NCBI GenBank assembly: GCA_943788835.1
Contig: CALSRU010000004.1
Location: 304,300-368,299 of the forward strand
DNA length: 64,000 bases
Direction: 5' to 3'
From: an uncultured Pseudomonadales bacterium
GTDB taxonomy: Bacteria > Pseudomonadota > Gammaproteobacteria > Pseudomonadales > UBA7434
Shown piece after piece: positions 17,567 to 27,906 of the stretch. Numbering within the stretch: the stretch's first letter is position 1; each line of letters begins with the position of its first letter. The notes beneath the pieces are model-generated. The model had not been told where the DNA came from, ran no database searches, and saw only the letters and a list, made by a program, of their open reading frames with translations. The position numbers and the translations under genes were made by a program.

Positions 17567-18484
17567 ATGAATAAGATATCTGCGATTTTAAATAATTTAA
17601 AAAATATCTTTAAACGATCTGACAGTTCAGGCACTGCCGATGCGGTGCCGTCAGATGGCTTCCCCGTGCCTGCTCATGTGGCGATAATTATGGATGGAAA
17701 TAATCGCTGGGCTAAGCAACAAAAGCTGGCGGGGGTGAGTGGGCATCAGGTGGGAGTTGAAAGCATTCGCAGGGTGCTCTCAGTATGCGAAGAGCGATCT
17801 GTTAAAGTACTTACGCTGTTTGCCTTTAGCAGTGAAAATTGGCAGCGGCCTGAAGCCGAAGTGCTCGAGCTGATGAGACTGCTTAAAACATATTTGCAAA
17901 ACGAAGTTGAGGAGCTGCATCAGCGCGGAGCGAGAGTGCGATTTATCGGTAGGCGTGATCGACTCGACGCCGATATTGTTGGCTTAATGAAAGCTGCTGA
18001 GCAAAAGACCCAAGGCAATAGCGTTAGCAACCTCGTGTTGGCTATCGATTATGGTGGCCGTTGGGATATTGCAGACGCGACTCGTGCCATTGCCGGCAAA
18101 GTGGTCGATGGCAGCATTGGCGTTGATGAAATTGATGAGGGATTGCTGGCGCAGCATATCGCTATGCCTGATTTACCAGCCCCTGATTTGTGTATTCGTA
18201 CTGGTGCTGAGCACAGGCTAAGCAATTTTTTGTTATGGCATTTGTCGTATGCTGAGTTGTATTTTTGTGATTGCTACTGGCCTGATTTCGATGAAGTGCA
18301 GTTTCGTAAAGCACTGTTAGAATTTGGCATCCGACAGCGTCGCTTCGGGCAAACGGGCGTTCAGCTTGAGCAGCGCACGCTCGCTGAAAAAAATAGTGGC
18401 GGAGCGGGTCAAGAAAGTGCTTGCAGTTTAGATCCTGCGAACGCCAACCATAGCGACACTAACGTTGGGCCGCGCAATGCTTAA
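17567..18484 (+). CDS. uppS: Undecaprenyl diphosphate synthase, with N- and C-terminal extensions
   Basis: Cis-prenyltransferase that makes the C55 lipid carrier for cell-wall and O-antigen synthesis. From ATG 17567 it has 305 residues against about 253 in E. coli. 'HVAIIMDGNNRWAKQ' holds the catalytic Asp43; 'LTLFAFSSENWQRP' and 'PDLCIRTGAEHRLSNFLLWHLSYAELYF' are family motifs. The extra length is about 17 residues before the catalytic motif and about 30 polar residues at the end. A TTG at 17549 is an alternative start. Its end overlaps cdsA by eight bases. Confidence 0.95.
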   Translation: MNKISAILNNLKNIFKRSDSSGTADAVPSDGFPVPAHVAIIMDGNNRWAKQQKLAGVSGHQVGVESIRRVLSVCEERSVKVLTLFAFSSENWQRPEAEVLELMRLLKTYLQNEVEELHQRGARVRFIGRRDRLDADIVGLMKAAEQKTQGNSVSNLVLAIDYGGRWDIADATRAIAGKVVDGSIGVDEIDEGLLAQHIAMPDLPAPDLCIRTGAEHRLSNFLLWHLSYAELYFCDCYWPDFDEVQFRKALLEFGIRQRRFGQTGVQLEQRTLAEKNSGGAGQESACSLDPANANHSDTNVGPRNA

Positions 18485-19388
18485 GCAGCGTATTATTACC
18501 GGAGTTTTGGTTGCCGCCTCTTTTTTAGTCGCTCTGATGATCTTGCCCGCAAGTTATTTGAGCGCTATCAGCAGTACGGTCTTGGTGTTTGCGGCTTGGG
18601 AGTGGTCTGCTCTAGCAGGTGAAAAGCGCTCCCGTTATCGGTTTGGATTTACTGCTCTTGTCGGGCTACTTATGTTTGGAGTTTGGTGGGCGCTCGTTAG
18701 ACAAGGGTCTTCTGTGCCGATGGGTCTGATGCAGCCAATACTAGCTGTTGCTGTGCTGGTATGGTTGATGCTACTCGGAGTGGTGTTGCAATATCCGTCG
18801 GGCTGGCAATGGTTGCGTACTGCTCGTGCACAGCTGGTCCTGGGCCTTGTTATTTTGCTGTTTGGTGCGATGGGTTTTACTGTCTTAAGTGTTAATCCTC
18901 TGGCCAAATTCTGGATTGTCTATGTTGTCGCGATTGTTGTTATTGCCGATGTAGGTGCTTATTTTTCTGGCAAAGCTTTTGGTCGGCGAAAGCTGGCGCC
19001 ACAAGTGAGTCCTGGTAAAACGTGGGAAGGCTTTTGGGGCGGGTTTATTGCGGCTCAATTATTGGCCGTTGTATTTCACGTCTGGATTTTAGACCTTGTT
19101 AAAAATTATGCACCGTCGCTAGGCTCAAGCGAATTGCAGTCAATGACCGCCACTCCTGCATCTTATGGCGTTGAGTCGGCCTCGTTATTGATTTTTGTTT
19201 TGATTGCAGGTTTGCTTTCGGCGGCGTCAGTGCTGGGCGATTTGTTTGAAAGTGTACTTAAGCGAAACATCGGAGTTAAGGACAGCGGGTCCCTATTGCC
19301 GGGGCACGGTGGCGTTCTAGATCGTATCGACGGTATGCTTCCAAGCGTTCCATTGTTGGCGTTTTTTGTGATGATTTTTAATTGGTAG
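18477..19388 (+). CDS. cdsA: Phosphatidate cytidylyltransferase
   Basis: Makes CDP-diacylglycerol, the precursor of all phospholipids, in the inner membrane. The 303 residues contain several membrane segments and the family signature near the C terminus: 'LKRNIGVKDSGSLLPGHGGVLDRID' with the Lys-Asp-x-Gly and Pro-Gly-His-Gly-Gly elements. ATG 18477 overlaps the uppS stop, so translation is probably coupled; an upstream in-frame TTG (18465) is less likely. Confidence 0.96.
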   Translation: MLKQRIITGVLVAASFLVALMILPASYLSAISSTVLVFAAWEWSALAGEKRSRYRFGFTALVGLLMFGVWWALVRQGSSVPMGLMQPILAVAVLVWLMLLGVVLQYPSGWQWLRTARAQLVLGLVILLFGAMGFTVLSVNPLAKFWIVYVVAIVVIADVGAYFSGKAFGRRKLAPQVSPGKTWEGFWGGFIAAQLLAVVFHVWILDLVKNYAPSLGSSELQSMTATPASYGVESASLLIFVLIAGLLSAASVLGDLFESVLKRNIGVKDSGSLLPGHGGVLDRIDGMLPSVPLLAFFVMIFNW

Positions 19389-19436
19389 CCTCGAGTGAGG
19401 TCAGTCTTTCTGTTGGATCTGAATTAAGTAAAAGTT

Positions 19437-20762
19437 GTGCAAACTTTGGATAAATACAGCGTGAAGAATGAGAGTCAATTATTGGCAGACAAGGTCAGGC
19501 CGCATCCGCGTGGGGTGGCGCCAGCGGCTGGGCAATCGTTGCAACGTCTCACTATTTTGGGTAGCACCGGCTCTATTGGTCGCAGCACGTTGGCGGTGGT
19601 CGCATTGCACCCAGGTGACTATGAAGTTTTTGCACTGACGGCGAATCGCGATCAGCGCATGCTTGAACAGCAATGCCTTGTCTATAAGCCACGCTTCGCT
19701 GTGTTGAGTGATGGTCAGGCCGCCGCCGAGCTGCAAGTCAAGCTAACGTCGGCAGGGCTTACAACAGAAGTGCTAAGCGGTGAGGCCGCTTTAAATATCG
19801 TTGCCAGCCATGCTGAGGTCGATACGGTGATGGCCGCTATTGTTGGCGCTGCGGGCTTAGAGTCATCACTGGCAGCTGCTAACGCGGGCAAGAAGATTTT
19901 GTTAGCTAATAAAGAGTCACTGGTAGTTGCTGGGGCTTTGTTTATGCGAGCGGTCAAAAAATCGGGTGCAACATTGTTGCCGATTGACAGCGAGCACAAT
20001 GCAATTTTTCAATGCCTCGATAATAGAACTCGTATCCAGGTAGGCGGGTCTTCAGTGAGCGCGCAAGAAAGTTTATTGCATGAGAGCTTGTCGTTAAAAG
20101 AGCAGGGGGTTCGCAAGCTTTTATTGACGGGCTCCGGTGGCCCTTTTAGAACGCTCGACATGGCTGCTTTTGATACCATTACCCCTGAGCAAGCATGCGC
20201 TCACCCTAACTGGGTTATGGGCAGGAAGATTTCGGTTGATTCGGCTACCATGATGAACAAAGGGCTTGAGCTGATTGAAGCATGCTGGTTATTCAATTGT
20301 CAGGCCAGTGATGTGGACATTGTCGTACATCCTCAAAGTATCATTCACTCAATGGTCGAGTACGTTGATGGGTCAGTGTTGGCCCAGCTTGGTGTCCCGG
20401 ATATGCGCACACCCATTGCCCACGCATTAGCCTGGCCACGAAGAATTCAGTCGAATGTTGAGCGGTTGGATTGGACAAGTATGTCTCAATTCACCTTTGA
20501 GCAGCCTGATACACGGCGCTTTCCGGCTTTGAGTATTGCGCGACAGATCGCTGATGATAATGGGACTGCGGCTATTGTATTGAATGCTGCTAATGAGATG
20601 GCCGTGCAGGCTTTTCTCGATGGGCAAATAAGTTTTCCCGCTATCATCAAGATCGTTGAACAGACGCTTGAAAAAATACCAAGCACGGAACCAGAGTCGT
20701 TATTGCATATCCAAGCGGTAGATCAGCAGGCGCGCCAGTTGGCCGCGGGTATGATTGAATAA
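19437..20762 (+). CDS. dxr: 1-deoxy-D-xylulose 5-phosphate reductoisomerase
   Basis: Second enzyme of the MEP isoprenoid pathway (IspC). The NADPH-binding motif '[15 protein letters not shown]' lies at residues 38-52; '[12 protein letters not shown]', '[15 protein letters not shown]' and 'LTGSGGPFR' form the metal and substrate site. With the GTG start at 19437 the protein has 441 residues and about 35 extra N-terminal residues compared with E. coli (398). A later start is possible (GTG 19461, TTG 19539), but none has a clear ribosome-binding site. Confidence 0.96.
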   Translation: MQTLDKYSVKNESQLLADKVRPHPRGVAPAAGQSLQRLTILGSTGSIGRSTLAVVALHPGDYEVFALTANRDQRMLEQQCLVYKPRFAVLSDGQAAAELQVKLTSAGLTTEVLSGEAALNIVASHAEVDTVMAAIVGAAGLESSLAAANAGKKILLANKESLVVAGALFMRAVKKSGATLLPIDSEHNAIFQCLDNRTRIQVGGSSVSAQESLLHESLSLKEQGVRKLLLTGSGGPFRTLDMAAFDTITPEQACAHPNWVMGRKISVDSATMMNKGLELIEACWLFNCQASDVDIVVHPQSIIHSMVEYVDGSVLAQLGVPDMRTPIAHALAWPRRIQSNVERLDWTSMSQFTFEQPDTRRFPALSIARQIADDNGTAAIVLNAANEMAVQAFLDGQISFPAIIKIVEQTLEKIPSTEPESLLHIQAVDQQARQLAAGMIE

Positions 20763-20806
20763 AGCACACGGGCGTGATTGCCCTCGTTGACATATAGGAG
20801 AGCTTC

Positions 20807-22156
20807 TTGCTCGTTACATTATTTTATTTTCTCGTAACGTTAGCCATTTTGGTGGCGGTGCATGAGTTTGGTCACTTTTGGGTGGCCCGTAAGTTGGGCG
20901 TTAAGGTATTGACCTTTTCTATTGGCTTTGGTCGTCCGCTGCTTCAGCGAACGGATGCAAGTGGTACACGTTATGTGATCGCGGCTATCCCTTTGGGCGG
21001 CTTTGTTAGCATGCTTGATGAGCGCGAAGCAGAGGTTGCGCCAGAGCTACAAAAGCATGCATTCAATCGTCAGCCTTTGTGGGCGCGCGCAGCGATTATC
21101 CTTGCGGGCCCGATGGCGAATTTTTTATTGGCGATTGCCGTGTATTGGGCTGTATCGGTGATTGGGGTGCAGGGTTACCAGCCTGTTGTGGGTGAGATTA
21201 GACCCGGCTCGGCAGCAGAGCGTGCGGGTTTGTTTAGTGATCAGCTAATTGTTGCTATTGACGGTAAGCCTGTGCAGAGCCGAGCGCAGGTTAATATGGC
21301 TTTACTTCAGCGCGTGGGTGATACCGGCAAGATCGACATTGCCACCAGTATGCATGGTAGCAATGTGGCCAATTCCCATGCTTTAGATATTGAGCGTTGG
21401 TTGTCTGGCAGTGAAATGCAGGCGCCTTCTACAGCACTGGGTTTCGAGTTTTGGCAACCGGAATGGCCAGCGGTTATTGACAAGGTAGTTGCTGGGCAAG
21501 CTGCAGCAAATGCGGGTTTGTTGTCCGGTGATAAATTGGTGGCTATTGGCGGCCAGCCGGTTGCCGTTTGGCAGGACGCGGTAGAGTTAATTCGTACGAG
21601 CCCGAATCAAGCACTGAATATTGAAGTAGAGCGAGATGGTGCGCGCCGAGCAATACAGCTCACTCCTGCGGCCCATCGCTTGGCAAGCGGAGAACTAGTA
21701 GGGCGGATCGGTGTATCAGTGGCGCTTCCCGAAATGCCCGCTAATATGCAGGTTTTAGTGCGCTCCGGAATCCTAGAAGGCTTGTGGGTTGCAAGTAAAG
21801 AAACCGTGAGCATGATTGGCTTTACCTTGAATTCAATTAAAAAAATGTTGGCTGGGCTTATCTCCACCGATAATCTCAGCGGCCCAGTCACTATCGCTAA
21901 AATTGCTAGCGCCTCCGCGGCTTCCGGCTTAACACCTTATTTGCAGTTTTTGGCTTTAATCAGTATCAGCTTAGGGGTCATCAACTTATTACCTATTCCG
22001 GTGCTAGACGGTGGTCAGCTAGTGATGCTGGGTGCCGAAGCGGTAACCGGTAAGCCCTTGCCCGAGCGCATAATGCAATTTGTACAGCAAGTTGGTCTAA
22101 TGCTAATACTCTCGATTATGGCGCTGGCGCTGTATAATGATTTTACTCGTTTATAG
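20807..22156 (+). CDS. rseP: Site-2 protease RseP
   Basis: Intramembrane zinc protease that cleaves anti-sigma factors after DegS and trims signal peptides. The 449 residues have HEFGH at 19-23 in the first membrane helix, two PDZ domains (about 115-300), and the third zinc ligand in 'LLPIPVLDGGQL' (Asp401). TTG start at 20807, decided by ATAGGAG 8 bases upstream. It sits in the conserved dxr-rseP-bamA order. Confidence 0.96.
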   Translation: MLVTLFYFLVTLAILVAVHEFGHFWVARKLGVKVLTFSIGFGRPLLQRTDASGTRYVIAAIPLGGFVSMLDEREAEVAPELQKHAFNRQPLWARAAIILAGPMANFLLAIAVYWAVSVIGVQGYQPVVGEIRPGSAAERAGLFSDQLIVAIDGKPVQSRAQVNMALLQRVGDTGKIDIATSMHGSNVANSHALDIERWLSGSEMQAPSTALGFEFWQPEWPAVIDKVVAGQAAANAGLLSGDKLVAIGGQPVAVWQDAVELIRTSPNQALNIEVERDGARRAIQLTPAAHRLASGELVGRIGVSVALPEMPANMQVLVRSGILEGLWVASKETVSMIGFTLNSIKKMLAGLISTDNLSGPVTIAKIASASAASGLTPYLQFLALISISLGVINLLPIPVLDGGQLVMLGAEAVTGKPLPERIMQFVQQVGLMLILSIMALALYNDFTRL

Positions 22157-22168
22157 GCGCCAATCGTT

Positions 22169-24806
22169 TTGTTTGATACACACATCCGTAACCCATTTCG
22201 TCTTTTATTGAGCTATTGCTGGCGCTCGCCTACCAAGTACTGTATCCGGCTAACTACTAACATCGCTGCGTTGTTATTGGCTTTGTGTGTGGTGATGCCT
22301 GCTGCTGCTCAACGTGACGCTGTGATTAAAGATATTCGCATTGAAGGCCTGCAGCGTGTGGCCGCCGAAAGCGTGTTTGCCGTGCTTCCGCTTGATGTGG
22401 GTGACCGGCTTACTGAGTCAGCTGTGGCTAATACTGTGCGTGCTGTGTTTGGTACGGGCAACTTCCAAAATGTGGAGTTGGGTATCGATCAAGGTGTGCT
22501 AGTGGTCTTGGTTGAGGAACGTCCCTCGATTAGTGCTATTAGCATTGAGGGTAACAAGGCTATTCAAACAGAATCATTGCTTGATGGCTTGCGCAATCAA
22601 GGCATGGCCGAGGGGCGGGTCTTTCAGCGTGCAACGCTTGAGGGGATGCGCAAAGAGTTAGCACGACAGTACGGTGCCCAGGGTCGTTATGATGCCCAGG
22701 TGACCACCGATGTGATAGCAGAGCCTCGTAATCGCGTGGCAGTAGATATTGTGATTGACGAAGGCAAGCCCGCAAAAATTAAAAAAATTAACATTGTCGG
22801 TAACAAACATTACAGCGACGAACAGCTCTTAGAATTGATGGAGCTCAAGGACCGCGGTTTTTTTTACTAAGCTGGGCAGTAAAAATAAGTATGCACGCGA
22901 AAAACTCTCGGGCGATTTAGAAAATATTGAAGACTATTACCGCGATCGTGGTTATATACAATTTCGCATTGCATCAGCCAATGTTTCAGTGGGGCCGAGT
23001 AAAGATTCTGTTTATATTAGTATCACAGTCGATGAAGGCGAGCGCTATACCGTGGCTAATATCGATTTGGCTGGAGAAGTTAAGGAGCAGGCAGCATTGC
23101 TTGAACGCGCTTATTTAGTTCGTGGTGGCCAAGTTTTTTCGCAGGGTCTGGTGACTGCCACCGAAGATTTGATGAAGCGCGTGATGGGTAATCAGGGTTA
23201 TGCGTTTGCCGAAATAAAAAGTATCCCTGAAGTGAATGAAGACGAAAAAACCGTCGATATTACTTTTTTGGTCGAGCCGGGTAAGCGTACCTACGTACGG
23301 CGAGTTGAGTTTTCTGGCAATAGCAAAACTGCCGACTACGTGTTGCGTCGAGAGATGCGTCAACTGGAAGGCGCTATAGCGTCGACAGATCTCATCGAGC
23401 GCTCGCGCGTGCGTTTGGAGCGCCTCGGGTTCTTTGATAACGTAAAAGTGGAGACCCCAGAAGTTGCCGGCAGTGACGATCTAATTGACGCAAAGTTTGT
23501 CGTTGATGAGCAATCGTTCGGCAGCGTTTCGGCCTCGCTTGGTTATTCCCAAGACGTAGGACTTATTTTTGGTGCTGATTTCCAGCAGAACAATTTTATG
23601 GGTACGGGCAGACAGGTCAATGTGCAGGCTAATCGCAGCAGCTATCGAACAAGTTATAGCCTCTCTTATGTCAACCCCTATTACACACCTGAAGGTGTCA
23701 GCCGAGGGTTTACGGTATTTGCCCGTGAAACCGATTTTGATGCGATAAATGTGACCAGTTTTAGTACCAACAGCTGGGGCGGATCGGTTATTTTCGGTTA
23801 TCCGTTAAGTGAAACTCAGTCGATTCGTTTCAGTATTGGGTATACATCTACTACAATCGAAACGGGCTTTGCCGCTGTTCAGGAAATTAAAGCGTCGCCA
23901 TTGGCGGAGGTGTCGTTAGAGCCCGGCATTGCCTACAAAGTGTCAACAGCAATTGATACATCGCAAATATATACGCCCGGCGTATCTCCCGAACTTGTGC
24001 TCACCAATGAAGAGGAATTTTTGTTGTCAGAGCCAGGTTTTGTCGATGTTAATGGCGATGACTTTGGCGTGGTGACTCTGAGCAGTAGTTGGCGTGAATC
24101 GACATTGAACCGGGGTATTTTTCCAACAGCGGGGCACGCCAATTCAGTGCAGCTCGAGGCCACTGTGCCAGGCAGTGAAATCGATTATTTCAAATTGTCT
24201 TACAATGGCCAGTATTATAAGCCGCTAAATCGTCATTTTACGCTTCGAGTTCGAGGTGAGCTGGGTTACGGAAGAGGTTACGGTGGCGTTGATGAGTTGC
24301 CGTTTTTTGAGAACTACTTTACCGGCGGTATCGGTTCGGTGCGCGGATTTGAAAGTAATACCCTTGGCCCTAAGAGTACACCGGCTCGCGTATACAACAC
24401 GGGGCAGGTGTTGGTTTCGCCAACCGACGGGCTTAGGACTTATCTTGCAGATGATAATGGTAACTTGTTGAGTTCGCCTGTTGATCTAGACCCCGACCCC
24501 TTTGGCGGAAACATCTTAGCGGAGGGCAGTGTTGAGCTGATTTTACCTACCCCTTTTGCCAAAGGCAGTCGTGCGGTGCGTACTGTGGCATTTTATGATA
24601 TCGGTAATGTATTTAACGATTCCTGTCGATCTACTCAGCTGAACTGTTCTAATTTTGAATGGTCTCAGTTGCGCTCTTCCGTGGGACTTTCACTAACTTG
24701 GCTCTCAGGTTTTGGGCCGCTGTCATTTAGTTTTGGCTTCCCAATAGAAGAGCAGCCTGATGACAAAACAGAATTCTTCCAGTTTACTCTGGGCGGAGCA
24801 TTTTAA
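22169..24806 (+). CDS. bamA: Outer membrane assembly factor BamA, frameshifted
   Basis: Central beta-barrel insertase of the BAM complex; an essential protein. The first frame (22169-22870) has a signal sequence ('IAALLLALCVVMPAAAQ') and POTRA 1, 2 and part of 3, ending 'ELKDRGFFY' and stop. The downstream frame continues 'TKLGSKNKYAREKLSGDLENI' through POTRA 3-5 and the barrel with 'GSVRGFESNTLGP', ending with a terminal Phe. Removing one T from the eight-T run at 22858-22865 gives DRGFF-TKLGS, as in the family, and 878 residues. Because the gene is essential and both halves are conserved, an error in the sequence or a slippage mechanism is more likely than a pseudogene. The start (TTG 22169) is uncertain. 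Confidence 0.93.
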
Positions 24807-24836
24807 TTATCAACAGTACTATGGAGAAATGAAGTG

Positions 24837-25370
24837 ATGAAAAAAACCATTATGAATTACGTATTAACTAGCCTGTTGGTAGTTTTGTTGCCATCGGCAG
24901 TTTTGGCTGAGGAGCGGGTTTCGAAAGTTGCGGTTGTAGATATTCAGCGGGCAGTATTGCAAACAGAGCAGGCGCAAAAAAGTCTCGAAGATTTAAAAAA
25001 CCAGGCTGACTTTAAAACCAATATGAAAGAGCTTGAAGATCTAGAAAAAGCCTATCAGGATATGGTTGCGGCCTATCAAAAGGATCGCGCAGTGATGAGT
25101 GCTGAAAAGCGAGATGCAGAAGAGCGAAGCATTCTGGATAAGCAGCAAGATCTAAAGTATGTAGCGTCTAAACTTCAGCAAACGCAAAAAGAATTTATTG
25201 AAAAAACCTATGAGGCTCGTGCCGCCGATACGCAAAAAGTGTTGGAAGGCTTGATTAAAGAGCAAAACATAGGCCTACTTTTGCGCAGTGATGCGAGAGC
25301 TGTGATGCATGCAGATGCCTCATATGATATTTCTGATCAAGTGACCGAACGACTTAATGCGATTAAGTAG
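24837..25370 (+). CDS. skp: Periplasmic chaperone Skp (OmpH)
   Basis: Trimeric periplasmic chaperone that carries unfolded outer-membrane proteins to BAM. The 177 residues begin with a signal peptide (cleavage likely after AVLA, residue 24), then 'VAVVDIQRAVLQTEQAQ' and a long charged coiled coil, as in the family. GGAG precedes both a GTG (24834) and the ATG chosen here. It lies between bamA and lpxD as usual. Confidence 0.93.
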   Translation: MKKTIMNYVLTSLLVVLLPSAVLAEERVSKVAVVDIQRAVLQTEQAQKSLEDLKNQADFKTNMKELEDLEKAYQDMVAAYQKDRAVMSAEKRDAEERSILDKQQDLKYVASKLQQTQKEFIEKTYEARAADTQKVLEGLIKEQNIGLLLRSDARAVMHADASYDISDQVTERLNAIK

Positions 25371-25408
25371 GCGGGCGAACTAATCTACACGGTTTTTACT
25401 ATTACAGC

Positions 25409-26503
25409 ATGACTTTAACGACAGCCAACTACTCGCTAAAAAGTATCGCTGCGCATTTGGGCGCTGAGCTTCGCTGTGTGGGTGGTGATGAGCTTGCCAA
25501 TAAAGAGGCCAGCGGCGTAGCCACGTTGATGGGCGCCAATAACAGCCAAATAGCGTTTTTGGCTAACCCCCGTTATCGTGCCCAGCTTGCTGATACGAAA
25601 GCGCTGGCCGTAATAGCCAGCGAGGCTGTTAGCGCTGATGTTCCGGTGCATTGTTTGGTGCACAGCGAGCCTTACCGCGCCTATGCTGAGCTTACCCAGC
25701 TATTTGAGCAGCGTCCCAGTCCAGCTGAGGGGGTTCATCCTTCGGCTTGCATTGGTGATCATGTGGTGATTGGTGCCGGCGCAAAGATCGCTGCTGGCGT
25801 GGTCATTAATGATTATGTGGTTATTGGCTGTAATGCAGAAATTTTAGCTAACGCCGTTATCGAGTCGGAGTCTACGCTGGGCGACGAAGTTTTTATAGGT
25901 GCCAATGTGACGCTGGCTCATGGAGTAACCTTGGGTGATCAGGTGCGAATCCAGGCTGGTACCGTTGTTGGTTCTGAAGGTTTTGGTTATGCGCCATTTC
26001 GCGATGCTAGCGATGGCGACGTTCGTTGGCAACGTATCGCTCAGTTGGGTAGCGTAGTCATTGGCAATCGCGTTGAAATTGGAGCAAACACATCTATTGA
26101 TCGCGGTGCATTGGACAATACCATTATCGAGGATGACGTCATTATTGATAACCAAGTGCAGGTTGCACACAACGTTAAAATTGGCCGTGGTACGGCTATT
26201 GCCGGTTGTGTGGGCATTGCTGGTAGCGCAACGATCGGGCGTGAATGCAGCATTGGCGGCGGGGCTGGCATTGCGGGCCATTTAACCATTGCCGATGGAA
26301 CAACCGTGCTTGGCATGACGCTTATCAATCGTTCGGTGAACAAAGCGGGCGCTTATGCGTCTGGAACGGGTATGCAAGAGGCAGCAACTTGGCGTAAAAG
26401 CGCGGTTCGTTTTACTCAACTTGAACAACTGAACAAAAGAGTTAAAGCGCTCGAGCAGCAACTAGTCAATAAAATCGGCGTAGATGATAATGAGTCAACT
26501 TAA
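25409..26503 (+). CDS. lpxD: UDP-3-O-acylglucosamine N-acyltransferase
   Basis: Third enzyme of lipid A synthesis. The 364 residues have an N-terminal uridine-binding domain ('QIAFLANPRYRAQL', 'AYAELTQLFEQRP') and a left-handed beta helix of hexapeptide repeats from about residue 105 to 320. 'DNQVQVAHNVKIGRGTAIAG' holds the catalytic His. A short C-terminal helix (about 325-355) is coiled-coil-like. Length is slightly above the usual 340. Confidence 0.96.
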   Translation: MTLTTANYSLKSIAAHLGAELRCVGGDELANKEASGVATLMGANNSQIAFLANPRYRAQLADTKALAVIASEAVSADVPVHCLVHSEPYRAYAELTQLFEQRPSPAEGVHPSACIGDHVVIGAGAKIAAGVVINDYVVIGCNAEILANAVIESESTLGDEVFIGANVTLAHGVTLGDQVRIQAGTVVGSEGFGYAPFRDASDGDVRWQRIAQLGSVVIGNRVEIGANTSIDRGALDNTIIEDDVIIDNQVQVAHNVKIGRGTAIAGCVGIAGSATIGRECSIGGGAGIAGHLTIADGTTVLGMTLINRSVNKAGAYASGTGMQEAATWRKSAVRFTQLEQLNKRVKALEQQLVNKIGVDDNEST

Positions 26504-26568
26504 ATTGGGCGACCAAGCTTCCGCCTTCTGTCAGACAAAACGATAACCAATAACTTACAGGCCTTTGG

Positions 26569-27003
26569 ATGGACATTAAAGAAATTCGAGAGTATTTGCC
26601 GCATCGCTACCCTTTTTTGTTGGTCGATCGGGTGGTTGAACTTGAATTGGGTGAGCGCATCACAGCGTTAAAGAATGTGTCAGTGAATGAGCCATTTTTC
26701 ACTGGGCACTTCCCTGAGTTGCCTATCATGCCCGGAGTATTAATTATTGAAGCATTGGCCCAAGCCGCAGGTATTCTGGGTTTTAAAACAGTCAATAAAA
26801 AACCGGCGGATGGATCGATCTATTTGTTTGTTGGTGCCGATAAAATGCGTTTTAAGCGTCCGGTGGTGCCAGGCGATCAGCTGCACTTACATGCCGAGAT
26901 ACTCGCAGAAAAGCGCGGAATCTGGAAGTTCAGCTGTCGGGCTGAGGTTGATGGGCAGTTAGCTGCGAGTGGTGAGATTCTTTGCGCCGACCGGAAGCTC
27001 TAA
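26569..27003 (+). CDS. fabZ: 3-hydroxyacyl-ACP dehydratase FabZ
   Basis: Hot-dog-fold dehydratase of fatty acid elongation. The 144 residues show '[17 protein letters not shown]', the active-site His in '[25 protein letters not shown]' and the following Glu. It sits between lpxD and lpxA, which balances lipid A and phospholipid precursors. The stop codon is one base before the lpxA ATG. Confidence 0.97.
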   Translation: MDIKEIREYLPHRYPFLLVDRVVELELGERITALKNVSVNEPFFTGHFPELPIMPGVLIIEALAQAAGILGFKTVNKKPADGSIYLFVGADKMRFKRPVVPGDQLHLHAEILAEKRGIWKFSCRAEVDGQLAASGEILCADRKL

Positions 27004-27004
27004 G

Positions 27005-27778
27005 ATGATTCATCCGTCGGCTATTGTTGATCCTTCGGCTGAGCTTGCAGACGATGTGTGTGTGGGGCCTTTCACGGTTATTGGTGCTGACGTAAAAATC
27101 GGCATGGGTACCGTCATCGCCTCGCATGTTGTGGTCAAGGGCCCAACGACGATTGGTCGTAACTGCCAGATTTTTCAGTTCGCAACAGTGGGCGAGGCAA
27201 CGCCCGACGTAAAGTATGCAGGTGAGGCTACAACTTTAACCATTGGCGACGATAATATTATTCGCGAAGGTGTCACGCTGCACCGTGGCACGGTACAAGA
27301 TCGTGGCGATACATCAATAGGTAGCAATAATTTACTAATGGCTTACGCTCATATAGGGCACGACTGCGTTGTTGGTGACCATTGCATATTTGTTAATAAC
27401 GCAGTGTTGGCCGGCCATGTCATTGTTGATGACTGGGTTATTGTGGGCGGTTATGCCGGCATACATCAGTATTGCCAATTGGGCATGCATTGCTTTATTG
27501 GGGGCATGAGTAAAGTTACTCAGGACGTCCCTGCGTATATTATTGCCGAGGGGCATCCGGCCACGCCGCGAATGATCAATGTTGAGGGCTTAAAACGCCG
27601 CGGGGTCGCTCCAGAGGATATTCGGCAGCTTCAGCAAGCTTATAAAATTTTGTATCGAAAAAAATTAAAGTTAAAAGATGCGCTAGCTGATTTGCACTCA
27701 ATTGCTGCCGATAACGATGTCGTTCAACGTCTGGTTGACTCGATTGAGGGTTCTAAGCGCGGAATCATCCGAGGTTAG
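27005..27778 (+). CDS. lpxA: UDP-N-acetylglucosamine acyltransferase
   Basis: First enzyme of lipid A synthesis. The 257 residues form a hexapeptide-repeat beta helix starting '[18 protein letters not shown]'. '[25 protein letters not shown]' carries the catalytic His (residue 119, equivalent to E. coli His125). The C-terminal helical domain follows ('[24 protein letters not shown]'). The start is ATG 27005 with GGAAG just upstream inside fabZ; the upstream open frame overlaps fabZ and is not conserved. Confidence 0.97.
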   Translation: MIHPSAIVDPSAELADDVCVGPFTVIGADVKIGMGTVIASHVVVKGPTTIGRNCQIFQFATVGEATPDVKYAGEATTLTIGDDNIIREGVTLHRGTVQDRGDTSIGSNNLLMAYAHIGHDCVVGDHCIFVNNAVLAGHVIVDDWVIVGGYAGIHQYCQLGMHCFIGGMSKVTQDVPAYIIAEGHPATPRMINVEGLKRRGVAPEDIRQLQQAYKILYRKKLKLKDALADLHSIAADNDVVQRLVDSIEGSKRGIIRG

Positions 27779-27906
27779 TAAAGTGGTTGTACGCACCTTA
27801 GATTCTTTTCAGGTGCCTATTGTGAGTGTGTTAATACATTAATAAGCACACTATCTACGGCGCGTTGATGGCCATGTGTTCAACAATCTTATAACCGGCG
27901 CACTCA

